Below the pieces are notes generated by a model. The model made no database searches. It had not been told where the DNA came from and was given only the letters and a program-made list of their open reading frames with translations. From contig JAVDCA010000025.1 in NCBI GenBank assembly GCA_030848545.1, positions 51,318 to 115,317 of the forward strand: a DNA stretch of 64,000 nt. The letters are read 5' to 3'. Position 1 is the stretch's first letter. Every line of letters begins with the position of its first letter. Origin of the DNA: Astrobacterium formosum. Its GTDB lineage: Bacteria > Pseudomonadota > Alphaproteobacteria > Rhizobiales > Xanthobacteraceae. Below are positions 1 to 8,657 of this stretch, one piece after another. The position numbers and the translations under genes are program-made.

Positions 1-1
1 C

Positions 2-493
2 CGCTTCTATCTCGGGCTCGCCGCCGAGCAGGACGGCCGCAAGGCGGATGCCGTCGCGGCCTGGACGGCGCTGCTCGCCGATGCGACGCCGGAGGCGGGC
101 TGGACCGAGTTCGTCCGCCGCAGCATCGCCCGTGCCGAGGGGCGCCCCGAAGGCGAGGTCGCAAAGTCCGAGCCGCAGCGCAGCACAACAGCCGATGTCG
201 CCAAGGCCCTCGGCATGGCGCCGGAGGCGCCGGCAGCGGCCGCGCCGGCGCCGCAGGCCAAGGCGGGCGAAGACGACATGATCCGCGGCATGGTGTCCCG
301 CCTCGCCGACCGGCTCAAGCAGGACGGTTCCGACGTCGATGGCTGGATCCGCCTGGTGCGCTCCTATGTGGTGCTGGGCGACGCCGACAAGGCCCGCGCC
401 GCCATCACGGATGCGCGCACGGCGCTCGGCAAAGACAGCGAAAAGCTGCGCCGGCTCGACGATGGCGTGAAGGAACTCGGGCTGGAAGGATAA
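2..493 (+). CDS. ccmI: CcmI (CycH), C-terminal part, cut by window edge
   Basis: This is the last 163 codons of a cytochrome c maturation protein. CcmI is a membrane protein whose periplasmic TPR domain presents apocytochrome c to the haem ligation complex. The visible part starts inside a TPR-like helix pair (FYLGLAAEQDGRKADAVAAW), passes an Ala/Pro-rich linker, and ends in a second helical repeat (WIRLVRSYVVLGDADKARAA). The call rests on this C-terminus and on ccmE, ccmF and ccmH downstream in the order usual for rhizobia. The N-terminal membrane part lies outside the window. The ccmE start is 102 bp downstream, so one operon is likely. Confidence 0.85.
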   Translation, partial: RFYLGLAAEQDGRKADAVAAWTALLADATPEAGWTEFVRRSIARAEGRPEGEVAKSEPQRSTTADVAKALGMAPEAPAAAAPAPQAKAGEDDMIRGMVSRLADRLKQDGSDVDGWIRLVRSYVVLGDADKARAAITDARTALGKDSEKLRRLDDGVKELGLEG

Positions 494-595
494 TCGGTCG
501 CCTTTGCGCGCAGGCTGCGCCGCACTAGAATCGGAACCGAACCGCAAGCCGAGAAACCGACGAGAAACCGACAAAAAACCGAAACGAGAAACATC

Positions 596-1087
596 ATGAC
601 CCGCAAGCAACGTCGTCTCGTTCTCCTGTCGGTCGGCCTCGGCGTCCTCGGCGTCGCCGCCGGACTGGTGCTGACGGCGCTCACCGATTCCATCGTGTTC
701 TTCAATTCGCCCACCGACGTGATCGAGAAACACGTGCGGCCCGATACCCGCATCCGCCTCGGCGGCCTCGTCCAGCCCGGCAGCGTCGTCAAGAGCGACG
801 ACCTCCACATCCGCTTCGAGGTCACCGACGGCAACAAGGCGATTCCGGTCACCTACCAGGGCATCCTGCCCGATCTCTTCCGCGAGGGTCAGGGCGTGAT
901 CGCCGAGGGCAAGCTCGACGGGGCCGGCGTCATGAAGGCCGACAGCGTGCTCGCCAAGCACGACGAGCGCTACATGCCCAAGGAAATCGAGGATTCGCTC
1001 AAGAAGCAGGGCCACTGGAAGGACGACTACGCCGCCAAGAAGACGGGCGGCGCCGCGGCGCAGAGCGGGACCGCGAAGGTGCAGTGA
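596..1087 (+). CDS. ccmE: CcmE, periplasmic haem chaperone
   Basis: CcmE binds haem covalently in the periplasm and passes it to the CcmF/CcmH ligase. The 163-residue protein has an N-terminal membrane anchor (about residues 9-29) and an OB-fold domain. The haem-attaching His122 and the nearby Tyr126 are seen in [12 protein letters not shown], which matches the family motif HxxxY. Length is normal. It sits between ccmI and ccmF. The C-terminal tail is Lys/Ala/Gly-rich and looks disordered. Confidence 0.96.
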   Translation: MTRKQRRLVLLSVGLGVLGVAAGLVLTALTDSIVFFNSPTDVIEKHVRPDTRIRLGGLVQPGSVVKSDDLHIRFEVTDGNKAIPVTYQGILPDLFREGQGVIAEGKLDGAGVMKADSVLAKHDERYMPKEIEDSLKKQGHWKDDYAAKKTGGAAAQSGTAKVQ

Positions 1088-1141
1088 GACATCCCTCCTC
1101 TTTCAGGGCAGGGAGATTGCATGTGGCACGGCCTCCCTTCT

Positions 1142-1298
1142 CCCTCTCCCCGTTGGGGAGAGGGCCGGGGTGAGGGGGTGACGAAGCAAGTGGGTTGCTC
1201 GGCGTTCGCGCCGGGTCAGGGGAGGATGGGGCAACGTCGTGCGCGTCTCGCACCGCCGGAGCCCCCTCACCCCGACCCTCTCCCCGCAGGGGAGAGGG
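1142..1298 (+). repeat. Palindromic intergenic repeat, CCCTCTCC family, ccmE-ccmF spacer
   Basis: Two arms of about 37 bp (1142-1178 and 1262-1298) are near-perfect inverted copies. Each arm also holds its own small hairpin (CCCTCTCC...GGAGAGGG). Related elements occur at 44491-44646, 49885-49969, 55611-55762 and 59986-60063. It fills most of the 278 bp between ccmE and ccmF, genes that are normally close together, so it looks inserted into an operon. Confidence 0.85.
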
Positions 1299-1365
1299 AG
1301 CCGGCTGCGGCGAGGGACGCCGGCATCACGAGAGTTGTCGATGACAGTGACGAAAGGTCGTTTGA

Positions 1366-3354
1366 ATGATCGCTGAGCTCGGCCATTACGCCCTGGTGCT
1401 GGCGCTGGCGCTGGCGCTGGTGCAATCGGTGGTGCCGCTCGTCGGTACGCGCACGCGCGATCCGGTGCTGATGCAGGTCGCCTCGCCGACGGCGCTCGTC
1501 CAGTTCGTGTTCGTGGCTCTGTCGTTCGCGGCACTCACCGCCTGCTACGTGACGTCCGATTTCTCGATCCTCAACGTCGCCGAGAACTCCCATTCGCAGC
1601 AGCCGCTGATCTTCAAGCTCACCAGCGTGTGGGGCAACCACGAAGGCTCGATGCTTTTGTGGGTCTTGATCCTCGCCTTCTTCGGCGCCCTGGTCGCCGC
1701 CTTCGGCAACAACATCCCGGCGGCCTTGAAGGCGAGCGTGCTCGCCGTGCAGTCGTGGATCGCGGTGACCTTCTATCTGTTCATCCTTCTGACCTCGAAC
1801 CCGTTCGCGCGTCTTCCCAATCCGCCCTTCGAGGGCCGCGACCTCAATCCGATCCTGCAGGACCTCGGGCTGGCCATCCATCCGCCGCTCCTCTATCTGG
1901 GCTATGTGGGCTTCTCGATCTCGTTCTCGTTCGCGGTCGCTGCCCTGATCGAGGGCCGCATCGACGCCGCCTGGGCGCGCTGGGTGCGCCCGTGGACGCT
2001 CGCCGCCTGGATGTTCCTGACCCTCGGCATCGCCATGGGGTCCTACTGGGCCTATTACGAACTCGGCTGGGGCGGCTGGTGGTTCTGGGACCCGGTCGAG
2101 AACGCCTCGCTGATGCCGTGGCTCGCCGGCACCGCGCTGTTGCACTCCGCCCTGGTGATGGAGAAGCGCGAGGCCCTCAAGGTCTGGACCATCCTGCTCG
2201 CGATCCTGGCCTTCTCGCTGTCCCTGATCGGCACCTTCCTGGTGCGCTCGGGCGTACTCACCTCGGTGCACACCTTCGCCACCGACCCGACCCGCGGCGT
2301 GTTCATCCTCGCCATCCTGATCGCCTTCATCGGCGGCTCGCTCGCGATCTTTGCGTGGCGGGCGTCCTCGCTCAAACAGGGCGGCCTGTTCGCGCCGGTA
2401 TCGCGCGAGGGCGCGCTGGTCCTGAACAATCTCCTGCTCACCACCGCCTGCGCGACCGTGTTCGTCGGCACCCTCTACCCGCTCGCCCTCGAGGCGCTCA
2501 CGGGCGCGAAAATCTCGGTCGGGGCGCCGTTCTTCAACATGACCTTCGGGCCCCTGTTCCTGCCCATCCTACTCGCGATGCCGTTCGGGCCCATGCTGGC
2601 GTGGAAGCGCGGCGACCTTCTCGGCGTTGCGCAGCGCCTCGTGTGGGCCTACGCGGCCGGCGCCGTCGTCGCAGCCGCGGTCTATGCCTACACCTGGGGC
2701 GGGCCGGTGATCGCCCCGTTCGCGATCGGGCTTTCGGCCTACGTGATCGTCGGCGCGCTGGTCGATATCGCCGAGCGCATCGGCCTCATGCGGCTACCCC
2801 TCGCGGTGGTGGCGCGCCGTGCAGCCGGGCTGCCGCGGGCGAGCTGGGGCACCGCCATCGCGCATCTGGGCGTCGGCCTCACCATGCTGGGCGTCGTGTG
2901 CGAGATGAACTGGGGCGCCGAGCGCATCGGCATGGTCAAGCCGGGCGCGGTTTTGTCGCTGCGCGGCTACGACCTCACCTTCGACGGCACCTCCATGCGC
3001 GAAGGGCCGAACTATCGCGAACTGATCGGCCACTTCACGGTCCGCCGCGACGGCAATGTGATCACCGTCATGGAGCCGACCAAACGCAACTTCGCGGCGC
3101 GCGAGATGGGCACCACCGAGGCGGCTTTGTATTCCCGCGGGGCGAGCCAGCTCTACGTGTCGCTGGGCGATCCCAGCCCCGACGGCGCCATCGCGGTGCG
3201 CATCTATCACAAGCCGCTGGTGCTCCTGATCTGGATCGGCGCCCTGGTGATGACTTTTGGCGGCGGGCTGTCGCTGTCCGACCGGCGCCTGCGCGTCGGC
3301 GCCCCCAAACCCGCCAAGGCCAAGTCCAAGACGGCCCTGCAGCCGGCGGAGTGA
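1366..3354 (+). CDS. ccmF: CcmF, cytochrome c haem ligase subunit
   Basis: CcmF is the polytopic membrane core of the haem ligase that attaches haem to apocytochrome c CXXCH sites. The 662-residue protein has many membrane spans and the tryptophan-rich WWD motif [12 protein letters not shown] at residues 235-246, with conserved histidines nearby (IHPP at 171-174). Length is typical. It is followed after one base by ccmH. The N-terminus contains a run of Leu-Ala repeats encoded by repeated gctggc units (about 1396-1420). The 5' spacer carries a palindromic repeat. Confidence 0.97.
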   Translation: MIAELGHYALVLALALALVQSVVPLVGTRTRDPVLMQVASPTALVQFVFVALSFAALTACYVTSDFSILNVAENSHSQQPLIFKLTSVWGNHEGSMLLWVLILAFFGALVAAFGNNIPAALKASVLAVQSWIAVTFYLFILLTSNPFARLPNPPFEGRDLNPILQDLGLAIHPPLLYLGYVGFSISFSFAVAALIEGRIDAAWARWVRPWTLAAWMFLTLGIAMGSYWAYYELGWGGWWFWDPVENASLMPWLAGTALLHSALVMEKREALKVWTILLAILAFSLSLIGTFLVRSGVLTSVHTFATDPTRGVFILAILIAFIGGSLAIFAWRASSLKQGGLFAPVSREGALVLNNLLLTTACATVFVGTLYPLALEALTGAKISVGAPFFNMTFGPLFLPILLAMPFGPMLAWKRGDLLGVAQRLVWAYAAGAVVAAAVYAYTWGGPVIAPFAIGLSAYVIVGALVDIAERIGLMRLPLAVVARRAAGLPRASWGTAIAHLGVGLTMLGVVCEMNWGAERIGMVKPGAVLSLRGYDLTFDGTSMREGPNYRELIGHFTVRRDGNVITVMEPTKRNFAAREMGTTEAALYSRGASQLYVSLGDPSPDGAIAVRIYHKPLVLLIWIGALVMTFGGGLSLSDRRLRVGAPKPAKAKSKTALQPAE

Positions 3355-3355
3355 C

Positions 3356-3841
3356 ATGATGCGTATTCTTCGATCTCTCGTCATAGCGCTCGCACTCGCG
3401 GGGGCGCATCCGGCTCTCGCGGTGCAGCCCGACGAGGTTCTGCCCGATCAGGCGCTGGAAACGCGCGCCCGCGACCTGTCGCGTGAACTGCGCTGCATGG
3501 TCTGCCAGAACCAGTCCATCGACGATTCGGACGCCCCGCTCGCCCGCGACCTGCGCCTGCTGGTGCGCGAGCGCCTGAAAGCCGGCGACACCAACCCGCA
3601 GGTGGTCGACTATCTGGTCGAGCGCTACGGCGAGTTCGTGCTGCTCAAGCCGCGCTTCGAGTGGCACACCCTGATCCTGTGGCTCGCCGGGCCGGCGGTG
3701 CTGATCGCCGGCGGGATCGCGCTCGTCATGACGGCGCGCCGGCGCAAGGATACGCCGGCGACCGACCCCGCCGTCGCGACGCCGAAGCTCACGGCGGAGC
3801 AGGAGGCGCAGTTGGCCAGGATCGTGAAGGGCGAGGGGTAG
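3356..3841 (+). CDS. ccmH: CcmH (CycL), apocytochrome c thiol oxidoreductase
   Basis: CcmH keeps the cysteines of apocytochrome c reduced for haem attachment. The 161-residue protein has a signal peptide, the [11 protein letters not shown] motif with the redox pair Cys47/Cys50, and a C-terminal membrane span near residues 102-124. Start ATG 3356 lies one base after the ccmF stop; a second ATG at 3359 is the next codon. A longer upstream in-frame start would overlap ccmF and adds only Arg/Pro-rich sequence, so it was not used. It closes the ccm operon. Confidence 0.95.
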   Translation: MMRILRSLVIALALAGAHPALAVQPDEVLPDQALETRARDLSRELRCMVCQNQSIDDSDAPLARDLRLLVRERLKAGDTNPQVVDYLVERYGEFVLLKPRFEWHTLILWLAGPAVLIAGGIALVMTARRRKDTPATDPAVATPKLTAEQEAQLARIVKGEG

Positions 3842-3849
3842 TCATACCC

Positions 3850-3933
3850 GTCATTGCGAGCTTAAGCGAAGCAATCCAGTCCTTCCTTCGCGGCCCCTGG
3901 ATTGCTTCGTCGCCTTCGGCTCCTCGCAATGAC
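3850..3933. repeat. Palindromic repeat GTCATTGCGAG family
   Basis: This 84 bp element runs from GTCATTGCGAGC to CTCGCAATGAC, so its ends are inverted copies, with inner arms gaagcaatcca/tggattgcttc. It lies between the convergent ends of ccmH and metZ and could fold in transcripts from both sides. A truncated relative is at 59870-59932 and a minimal 28 bp form at 61814-61841. Confidence 0.8.
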
Positions 3934-3940
3934 GACGCCC

Positions 3941-5125
3941 TCACACCTTCTCCAGCGCCTGCAAAATGTCCTCGATCAGGTCGTCTTGATGTTCGAGGCC
4001 GGCGGAGAAGCGGATGACGCCGTCGGAGATGCCCAGTTCATCGCGCGCGGCCTGGGCGAGACGCTGGTGCGTGGTCGTGGCCGGATGGCACACGAGGCTC
4101 TTGGCGTCGCCGAGATTGTTGGAAATGCGCACGAGTTCGAGCCCGTTGAGGAAGCGGAACGCGGCCGCCTTGTCGCCGTCGATCTCGAAGGCGACAAGCG
4201 TCGAGCCGCCCTTCATCTGCCGCTTGATCACCTCCGCCTGCGGATGGTCCGGACGGCCCGGATAGATCAGCCGCTTGATCTTCTTGTGGCCATCGAGCGC
4301 CGCCGTCACCGCGGCGGCCGTCCGGGTCTGACGCTCGACCCGCACCGCGAGCGTCTCCAGGCCCTTGAGCAGCACCCAGGCATTGAAGGGCGACAGCGCC
4401 GGACCGGTCTGCCGGAAGGGCATCTGGATGTTGTCGATGATGAACTTCTCCGACCCCAGCACGACGCCGCCGAGACATCGCCCCTGGCCGTCGATGTGCT
4501 TGGTCGCCGAATAGACGACGCAATCGGCCCCGAGTGCGAGCGGGCTCTGCCAGATCGGCGTCGCGAACACGTTGTCGACCGTCAGCGTGGCGCCGGCATC
4601 GTGGGCGATCTCCGCCACGGCGGCGATGTCGATCACTTCGAGCGTCGGATTGGTCGGGCTTTCGAAGAAGAACACTTTCGTGTTCGGCCGCACGGCGGCG
4701 CGCCACTGATCGAGATCGGTGCCGTCGACCAGCGTCGAGGCGACGCCGAAGCGCGGCAGGTAGTCCTCGACGATATAGCGGCAGGAACCGAACATGGCCT
4801 TGGAGGCGACCACATGGTCGCCGGCCCTGAGCTGGCCCATGAGCGCCACTGTCACCGCCGCCATGCCGGTCGCGGTCGCGCGCGCGGTCTCGGCGCCCTC
4901 GAAGGCCGCCATGCGCCGTTCGAACATGTCGACGGTCGGATTGGCGAAGCGCGAATACTGGAAGCCGGCATCGGCGCCGGTGAAGCGCCCCTCGCACTGC
5001 TCGGCGGAATCGTAGACGAACCCCTGGGTGAGGAAGATCGACTCGGACGTTTCGCCGAACTGGGAGCGCAGGCTCCCCGCATGGACGAGCCGGGTTTCGG
5101 GACGATAGCGGAACGACGCGGACAT
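3941..5125 (-). CDS. metZ: O-succinylhomoserine sulfhydrylase MetZ
   Basis: MetZ is a PLP enzyme that makes homocysteine from O-succinylhomoserine and sulfide in methionine synthesis. The 394-residue protein belongs to the Cys/Met metabolism family. PLP Lys209 lies in SATKHIDG, and YSRFANPT and FFESPTNP are family motifs. The start MSASFRYRPE was chosen because cctcct at 5132-5137 (AGGAGG on the coding strand) is well spaced from it. An upstream in-frame ATG at 5185 falls inside the terminator hairpin. A SAM-II riboswitch and a terminator precede the gene, so expression should fall when S-adenosylmethionine is high. It stands alone. Confidence 0.96.
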   Translation of the reverse strand: MSASFRYRPETRLVHAGSLRSQFGETSESIFLTQGFVYDSAEQCEGRFTGADAGFQYSRFANPTVDMFERRMAAFEGAETARATATGMAAVTVALMGQLRAGDHVVASKAMFGSCRYIVEDYLPRFGVASTLVDGTDLDQWRAAVRPNTKVFFFESPTNPTLEVIDIAAVAEIAHDAGATLTVDNVFATPIWQSPLALGADCVVYSATKHIDGQGRCLGGVVLGSEKFIIDNIQMPFRQTGPALSPFNAWVLLKGLETLAVRVERQTRTAAAVTAALDGHKKIKRLIYPGRPDHPQAEVIKRQMKGGSTLVAFEIDGDKAAAFRFLNGLELVRISNNLGDAKSLVCHPATTTHQRLAQAARDELGISDGVIRFSAGLEHQDDLIEDILQALEKV

Positions 5126-5146
5126 GTTCGGCCTCCTTCGGCCAAT

Positions 5147-5179
5147 AAAAAACCGGCCAGGGGAAAAATCCCAAGCCGG
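5147..5179 (-). terminator. Rho-independent terminator in the metZ leader
   Basis: On the coding (minus) strand a GC-rich hairpin CCGGCTTGGGA / TCCCCTGGCCGG is followed by six U (aaaaaa at 5147-5152). It lies between the SAM-II aptamer and the metZ ribosome site. The 3' flank of the aptamer (GGCCGGGGA) can pair with the hairpin's 3' arm, so an anti-terminator fold is possible; that part is inference. Confidence 0.75.
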
Positions 5180-5193
5180 GTCCACGTGTCCCC

Positions 5194-5253
5194 GGCCTTT
5201 TAGCGACTTATTTTACGTGGCTGCAAGCCGGCCGGCTCAAATGACCACGGGAT
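5194..5253 (-). promoter_or_regulatory. SAM-II riboswitch (metA-type aptamer)
   Basis: Read on the minus strand, the leader holds CCCGTGGTCATTTGAGCCGG, then GGCTTGCAGCCACGTAAAA and AAGTCGCTAAAAGGCC. These are the conserved blocks of the alphaproteobacterial SAM-II aptamer: P1 CGTGG/CCACG, the CUUGCAGCC loop and the GCUAAA pseudoknot segment. It is followed by a terminator and metZ, a usual target of this class. Confidence 0.93.
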
Positions 5254-5315
5254 AACGTCGCCTCATACCGGGGCCTCGCCTTTTCGTCAAGACGGCCTTC
5301 GGATACAGCGGGAGA

Positions 5316-6437
5316 ATGACAAGAACCCGCGTGCCGCTGACATTCCGCCCCGACGACAAGGGCATCCTTCCCGACCGGCTGATCGCCAAGCTCGCCGACT
5401 CGGGCGGCATCCCGCGCGCGCACGAATTCGACCACGACCAGATCCAGCCCGCGAGCCTCGATTTGCGGCTCGGCGAAGTCGCCTACCGGGTGCGGGCGAG
5501 CTTTCTGCCCGGCCCCGGCGCGACGGTGGCGGAGCGCATCGACGACTTGAAGCTGCACGAATTCGCCCTCGGCGACGGCGCCGTCCTGGAGACCGGCTGC
5601 GTCTACATCGTGCCGCTGGCCGAGAGCCTGGCGCTGCCCGCCGACCTCGCCGCCACCGCCAATCCGAAAAGCTCGACCGGCCGCCTCGACGTCTTCACCC
5701 GCGTCATCGCCGACGGCACCCGCGGCTTCGACCGCATCGGGGCGGGCTATCACGGCCCGCTCTACGCGGAGATTTCGCCGCGCACCTTTCCGGTGCTGGT
5801 GCGCGAGGGCTCGCGCCTGTCGCAGCTGCGTTTCCGCCGCGGCCAGGCGGCGCTCGATCCCGAAACCCTCGTTGCGCTGCATGCGCGCGAGCGCCTCGTC
5901 GACGATGCGAGCGCCGATGTGCGCGACGGCGTCGGCGTCAGCGTCGACCTCGCCGGCTTCGGCCCCGAGCGCTTCATCGGCTATCGGGCCAAGCGTCACA
6001 CCGGCGTCGTCGACGTCGATCGCCGGGCCGGCTATGCGGTCGACGATTTCTGGGAGCCGCTCAAGGCCCGCGAGGACCGCGCCCTCATCCTCGACCCCGA
6101 CGAATTCTACATCCTGGCCTCCAAGGAGGCCGTGCACGTGCCGCCCGACTACGCCGCCGAGATGGTGCCGTTCGACCCACTGGTGGGCGAGTTCCGCGTC
6201 CACTATGCGGGCTTCTTCGATCCCGGCTTCGGGCACGCCGATGCCGGCGGCCACGGTTCGCGCGCCGTGCTCGAAGTGCGCTCGCGCGAGGTGCCGTTCA
6301 TCATCGAGCACGGCCAGACCGTCGGCCGGCTGGTCTACGAAAACATGATGGCGCGGCCCGACCAGCTCTACGGCCAGGACATCGGCTCGACCTATCAGGC
6401 CCAGGGCCTGAAGCTGTCGAAGCATTTTCGGGTGTGA
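5316..6437 (+). CDS. dcd: 2'-deoxycytidine 5'-triphosphate deaminase, long form
   Basis: dCTP deaminase converts dCTP to dUTP for thymidylate supply. At 373 residues this is about twice the E. coli Dcd length. It carries dUTPase-fold signatures in the N-terminal half (QPASLDLRLG at 44-53; NPKSSTGRLDVFTRV; GYHGPLYAEISPRTFPV) and a second related domain in the C-terminal half. This double form is usual in rhizobia. The ATG at 5316 is followed at once by coding sequence and fits the family start. It stands alone, divergent from metZ. Confidence 0.88.
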   Translation: MTRTRVPLTFRPDDKGILPDRLIAKLADSGGIPRAHEFDHDQIQPASLDLRLGEVAYRVRASFLPGPGATVAERIDDLKLHEFALGDGAVLETGCVYIVPLAESLALPADLAATANPKSSTGRLDVFTRVIADGTRGFDRIGAGYHGPLYAEISPRTFPVLVREGSRLSQLRFRRGQAALDPETLVALHARERLVDDASADVRDGVGVSVDLAGFGPERFIGYRAKRHTGVVDVDRRAGYAVDDFWEPLKAREDRALILDPDEFYILASKEAVHVPPDYAAEMVPFDPLVGEFRVHYAGFFDPGFGHADAGGHGSRAVLEVRSREVPFIIEHGQTVGRLVYENMMARPDQLYGQDIGSTYQAQGLKLSKHFRV

Positions 6438-6442
6438 TACTA

Positions 6443-6592
6443 TTTCCGACTGATCAGTTCAGGCTCGTGCCCCGGGCGCGCTGCAGCATGTAATGCTGCT
6501 GCGCAGACCCGGGGCCTCGCTCGGAGCTAGGCCCCGGGTCTGCGTCGCATCATTCGCAAAAGCTCATGCTGCGCTGCGCCCGGGGCACGATG
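6443..6592. repeat. Composite palindromic repeat, TTCCGACTGATCAGTTC family
   Basis: It starts ttccgactgatcagttc and has outer arms gtgccccgggcgcgctgcag / ctgcgcccggggcac and inner arms cagacccggggcc / ggccccgggtctg. A second copy with the same 5' end is at 19232-19418. The whole 300 bp between dcd and the psiF-like gene is this repeat plus the psiF terminator; no gene is seen. Confidence 0.75.
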
Positions 6593-6679
6593 CCGAGGCA
6601 ATCGCGCAGAACCAGTACGGGATCGCGACAGACGATTGCGCTGGCCAGGATCATTACGCCGCGGGCCATGCGCCGCGGT

Positions 6680-6708
6680 AAAAAAACCGCCGGTCCGAAG
6701 GCCGGCGG
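6680..6708 (-). terminator. Rho-independent terminator after the psiF-like gene
   Basis: On the minus strand CCGCCGGCC-TTC-GGACCGGCGG is followed by seven U (aaaaaaa at 6680-6686). It lies 30 bp beyond the psiF-like stop codon. Confidence 0.85.
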
Positions 6709-6737
6709 CGGCATCGGGGCGTCTGCCCGAGGCTTGG

Positions 6738-6971
6738 TCAGTTACCGACGGCGTCGGCGACGCACTTCTTCATGTGGCTGGTCTTGGCAGCGCCGGCGAG
6801 TTTCACCGACGACTTCTCACACGCGGCCGTCGCGTCGCTTTCGCACTTCTTCATGAACGACGTCAGTGCCGCGCCGGCCAGCTTCTTGTCGGCGGCTTGG
6901 CTCTTGCAGGATGCCGCCTGCGCCTGTCCGGCGAACGCCGCGATGACGACGGCCAGAATGATCTGCTTCAT
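6738..6971 (-). CDS. PsiF-like secreted protein
   Basis: This 77-residue protein has a clear signal peptide (MKQIILAVVIAAFAGQAQA) and two copies of the PsiF repeat: KKLAGAALTSFMKKCESDA and VKLAGAAKTSHMKKCVADA. The repeat cysteines probably form disulfides in the periplasm. PsiF of E. coli is phosphate-starvation induced, but its function is unknown, so none is claimed here. The start MKQIIL was chosen because the signal peptide begins there; a longer frame upstream is not secretory. It ends in a strong terminator. Tandem 17 bp repeats precede the start. Confidence 0.85.
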   Translation of the reverse strand: MKQIILAVVIAAFAGQAQAASCKSQAADKKLAGAALTSFMKKCESDATAACEKSSVKLAGAAKTSHMKKCVADAVGN

Positions 6972-6975
6972 GTGT

Positions 6976-7019
6976 CGCTCCCAAGTATCTGTCGCTTCCA
7001 AGTATCTGTCGCTCCCAAG
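6976..7019. repeat. 17 bp tandem repeat upstream of the psiF-like gene
   Basis: Units cgctcccaagtatctgt (6976-6992) and cgcttccaagtatctgt (6993-7009) are followed by a partial third, cgctcccaag. They lie just upstream of the psiF-like start codon. Confidence 0.8.
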
Positions 7020-7156
7020 CGTCGCCCCGTGCGAAGGGGCTGCGGGCGATACGTTAGGTATGCGACACGACGCGAGCAAGGCAGACCGCGGACGGATCAC
7101 ACATTCCTACGCGTTCCCCAGCGTCTTCCCCTGCGTCAACGCTCGGCGTAGCGCGT

Positions 7157-7975
7157 TCACTGCGCAGGTTGCGCCTTCGCGAGCTCCGCCCGCAACGTCG
7201 CCACCTCCTGCCGCAGCGCCTTGACTTCGGCCAGGATCGGGCCGGCCTCTTCCTGGATCATCTCCCGTTCGGCTTCGCGCTCGGCTTCCATTTCCTTGAC
7301 GGCTTCGGCCTGCATGGCGTTGACGACGACGCCGATGAACAGATTGAGCACCATGAAGGTGGTCACGATGATGAAGGTGATGAAGAACACCCATCCGTAG
7401 GGGTGCTTCTCCATCACCGGCTTGGTGACGCCGTCGACCCAGCCCTCCAGCGTCATTACGGTGAACAGCGTGAACAGGGAATCCCCGAGCGTGCCGAACA
7501 GGTTCGGCACGTCGTCGCCGAACAGTTTCGTCGCCATGACGGCGAAGACGTAATAGATCAGCGAGATCAGGAGCACGATCGAGCCCATGCCGGGCAGCGC
7601 GGCGAGCAAGCCGCCAACGACGCGCTTCAGGGTCGGCACGGCGGTGATGAGCCGCAGCACCCGCAGGATGCGCAGCGCCCGCAGCACCGAAAACATCTCC
7701 GCCGTCGGCACCAGCGAGATGCCGACGACGACGAAGTCGAACACGTTCCAGGGATTGCGCGGGAAACGCAGACGCTCGACCAGGATGCGGGCGGCGAGCT
7801 CGGCCGCGAACACGGTGAGGATCACGTGGTCGATGAGTTCAAGCGTGGGTCCGAAGTGCTCCCGCATGGCGGCGCTCGTGTCCAGCCCGAGCACGATGGC
7901 GTTGATGATGATCAGGACGGTGATGACGCGTTCGGTGCGCGGATCGGAGACGACGGCTTCGATCGCTTTCAGCAT
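7157..7975 (-). CDS. Single-domain voltage-gated cation channel, Ca2+-type selectivity filter
   Basis: This 272-residue protein is one 6-TM channel domain of the NaChBac class, which forms tetramers in the inner membrane. S4 carries four spaced arginines (R99, R102, R105, R108). The pore filter is TLEGWVD (residues 175-181) rather than the TLESW of sodium channels. S6 (about 194-220) is followed by a charged coiled coil (about 225-268). The start at 7975 has AGAGG upstream; an ATG at 8050 would add 25 non-conserved residues. The Gly at filter position 4 and Asp at 7 suggest Ca2+ selectivity by analogy with eukaryotic Cav domains I/III and a described native bacterial Ca2+ channel, recalled from the literature; this is inference. 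Confidence 0.88.
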   Translation of the reverse strand: MLKAIEAVVSDPRTERVITVLIIINAIVLGLDTSAAMREHFGPTLELIDHVILTVFAAELAARILVERLRFPRNPWNVFDFVVVGISLVPTAEMFSVLRALRILRVLRLITAVPTLKRVVGGLLAALPGMGSIVLLISLIYYVFAVMATKLFGDDVPNLFGTLGDSLFTLFTVMTLEGWVDGVTKPVMEKHPYGWVFFITFIIVTTFMVLNLFIGVVVNAMQAEAVKEMEAEREAEREMIQEEAGPILAEVKALRQEVATLRAELAKAQPAQ

Positions 7976-8174
7976 GGGGTTATCCTCTAGCTTCGCGGTC
8001 GGCGGCGGGCAGCTGAATAGCGGGCCTGTGGCGTCGAGGGGAATAGTCATTTGGCTACCTTGACTTATCGGCCCCGATGTTCTGCCTATGTTCTGTAGCG
8101 AAAAGGACCTGCATTCGCCCTTGCGCGCCTTGAAGGCGAATCAGGGAGAAGCCACAATCGGGAGGAGTTGTGCT

Positions 8175-8411
8175 ATGGTCTGGGCCTTCGACAGGCTCAG
8201 TTATGCGCGTCATTTGCGGGAGAACGGCGTGCCCGACCCGCAGGCCGAGGCCCATGCCGATGCGGCGAGGCTGTTCATCATGTCAGAGCTCGTGACCAAG
8301 GCTGACCTGGCGCAAGCCCTGGAGACGCAGACGCTTCGTCTCACCGTCCGGCTCGGCGCGATGCTGGCCGCCGGCATAGCGATCCTCGCCGCGATCCAGA
8401 GGCTGCCGTAG
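8175..8411 (+). CDS. CCDC90/DUF1640-like small membrane protein
   Basis: This 78-residue protein has the head FDRLSYARHLRENGVPDPQAEAHADAA, a short coiled coil with LVTKADLAQALE, and one C-terminal membrane span (LGAMLAAGIAILAAI). This is the layout of bacterial CCDC90/DUF1640 proteins, relatives of the mitochondrial MCUR1 family. ATG 8175 has gggaggag upstream; the in-frame ATG at 8088 has no such site and adds unlike sequence. It is divergent from the channel gene, with about 200 bp between start codons. Function is unknown; such proteins are common and often occur as paralogues. Confidence 0.75.
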   Translation: MVWAFDRLSYARHLRENGVPDPQAEAHADAARLFIMSELVTKADLAQALETQTLRLTVRLGAMLAAGIAILAAIQRLP

Positions 8412-8582
8412 GTCTTCCGATCCCCCGCCCTTCACGGGGCAAGCTTTTTGTGCTCAATTCGTCCGCAAGGACTTGAGATCGAAGAGAGACTGGACGAAAA
8501 AGAGGTTGCGGGACCAAGCGATTGTCTCCAGGCGATCGTCTTCAGGCGACAGTCTACAAGCGATGGCAGTCTCTCTCGGCTC

Positions 8583-8657
8583 GCGGGCGTAGTTCAGTGG
8601 TAGAACGACAGCTTCCCAAGCTGTATGTCGTGGGTTCGATTCCCATCGCCCGCTCCA
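8583..8657 (+). tRNA. tRNA-Gly (anticodon CCC)
   Basis: It folds as a full cloverleaf: acceptor gcgggcg/cgcccgc, D arm gttc-agtggta-gaac, anticodon stem acagc/gctgt with loop ttCCCaa (anticodon 8615-8617), and T arm gtggg-ttcgatt-cccat. The discriminator is T and the 3' CCA is encoded (8655-8657). It lies alone between the CCDC90-like gene and nrfA. Confidence 0.97.

Noticed and set aside
1629..3359. 576-codon plus-strand frame inside ccmF
   Set aside because: Out-of-frame shadow of ccmF with Arg/Pro-rich sequence.
3902..5203. 433-codon plus-strand frame opposite metZ
   Set aside because: Antisense to metZ and crosses the riboswitch; no family motifs.
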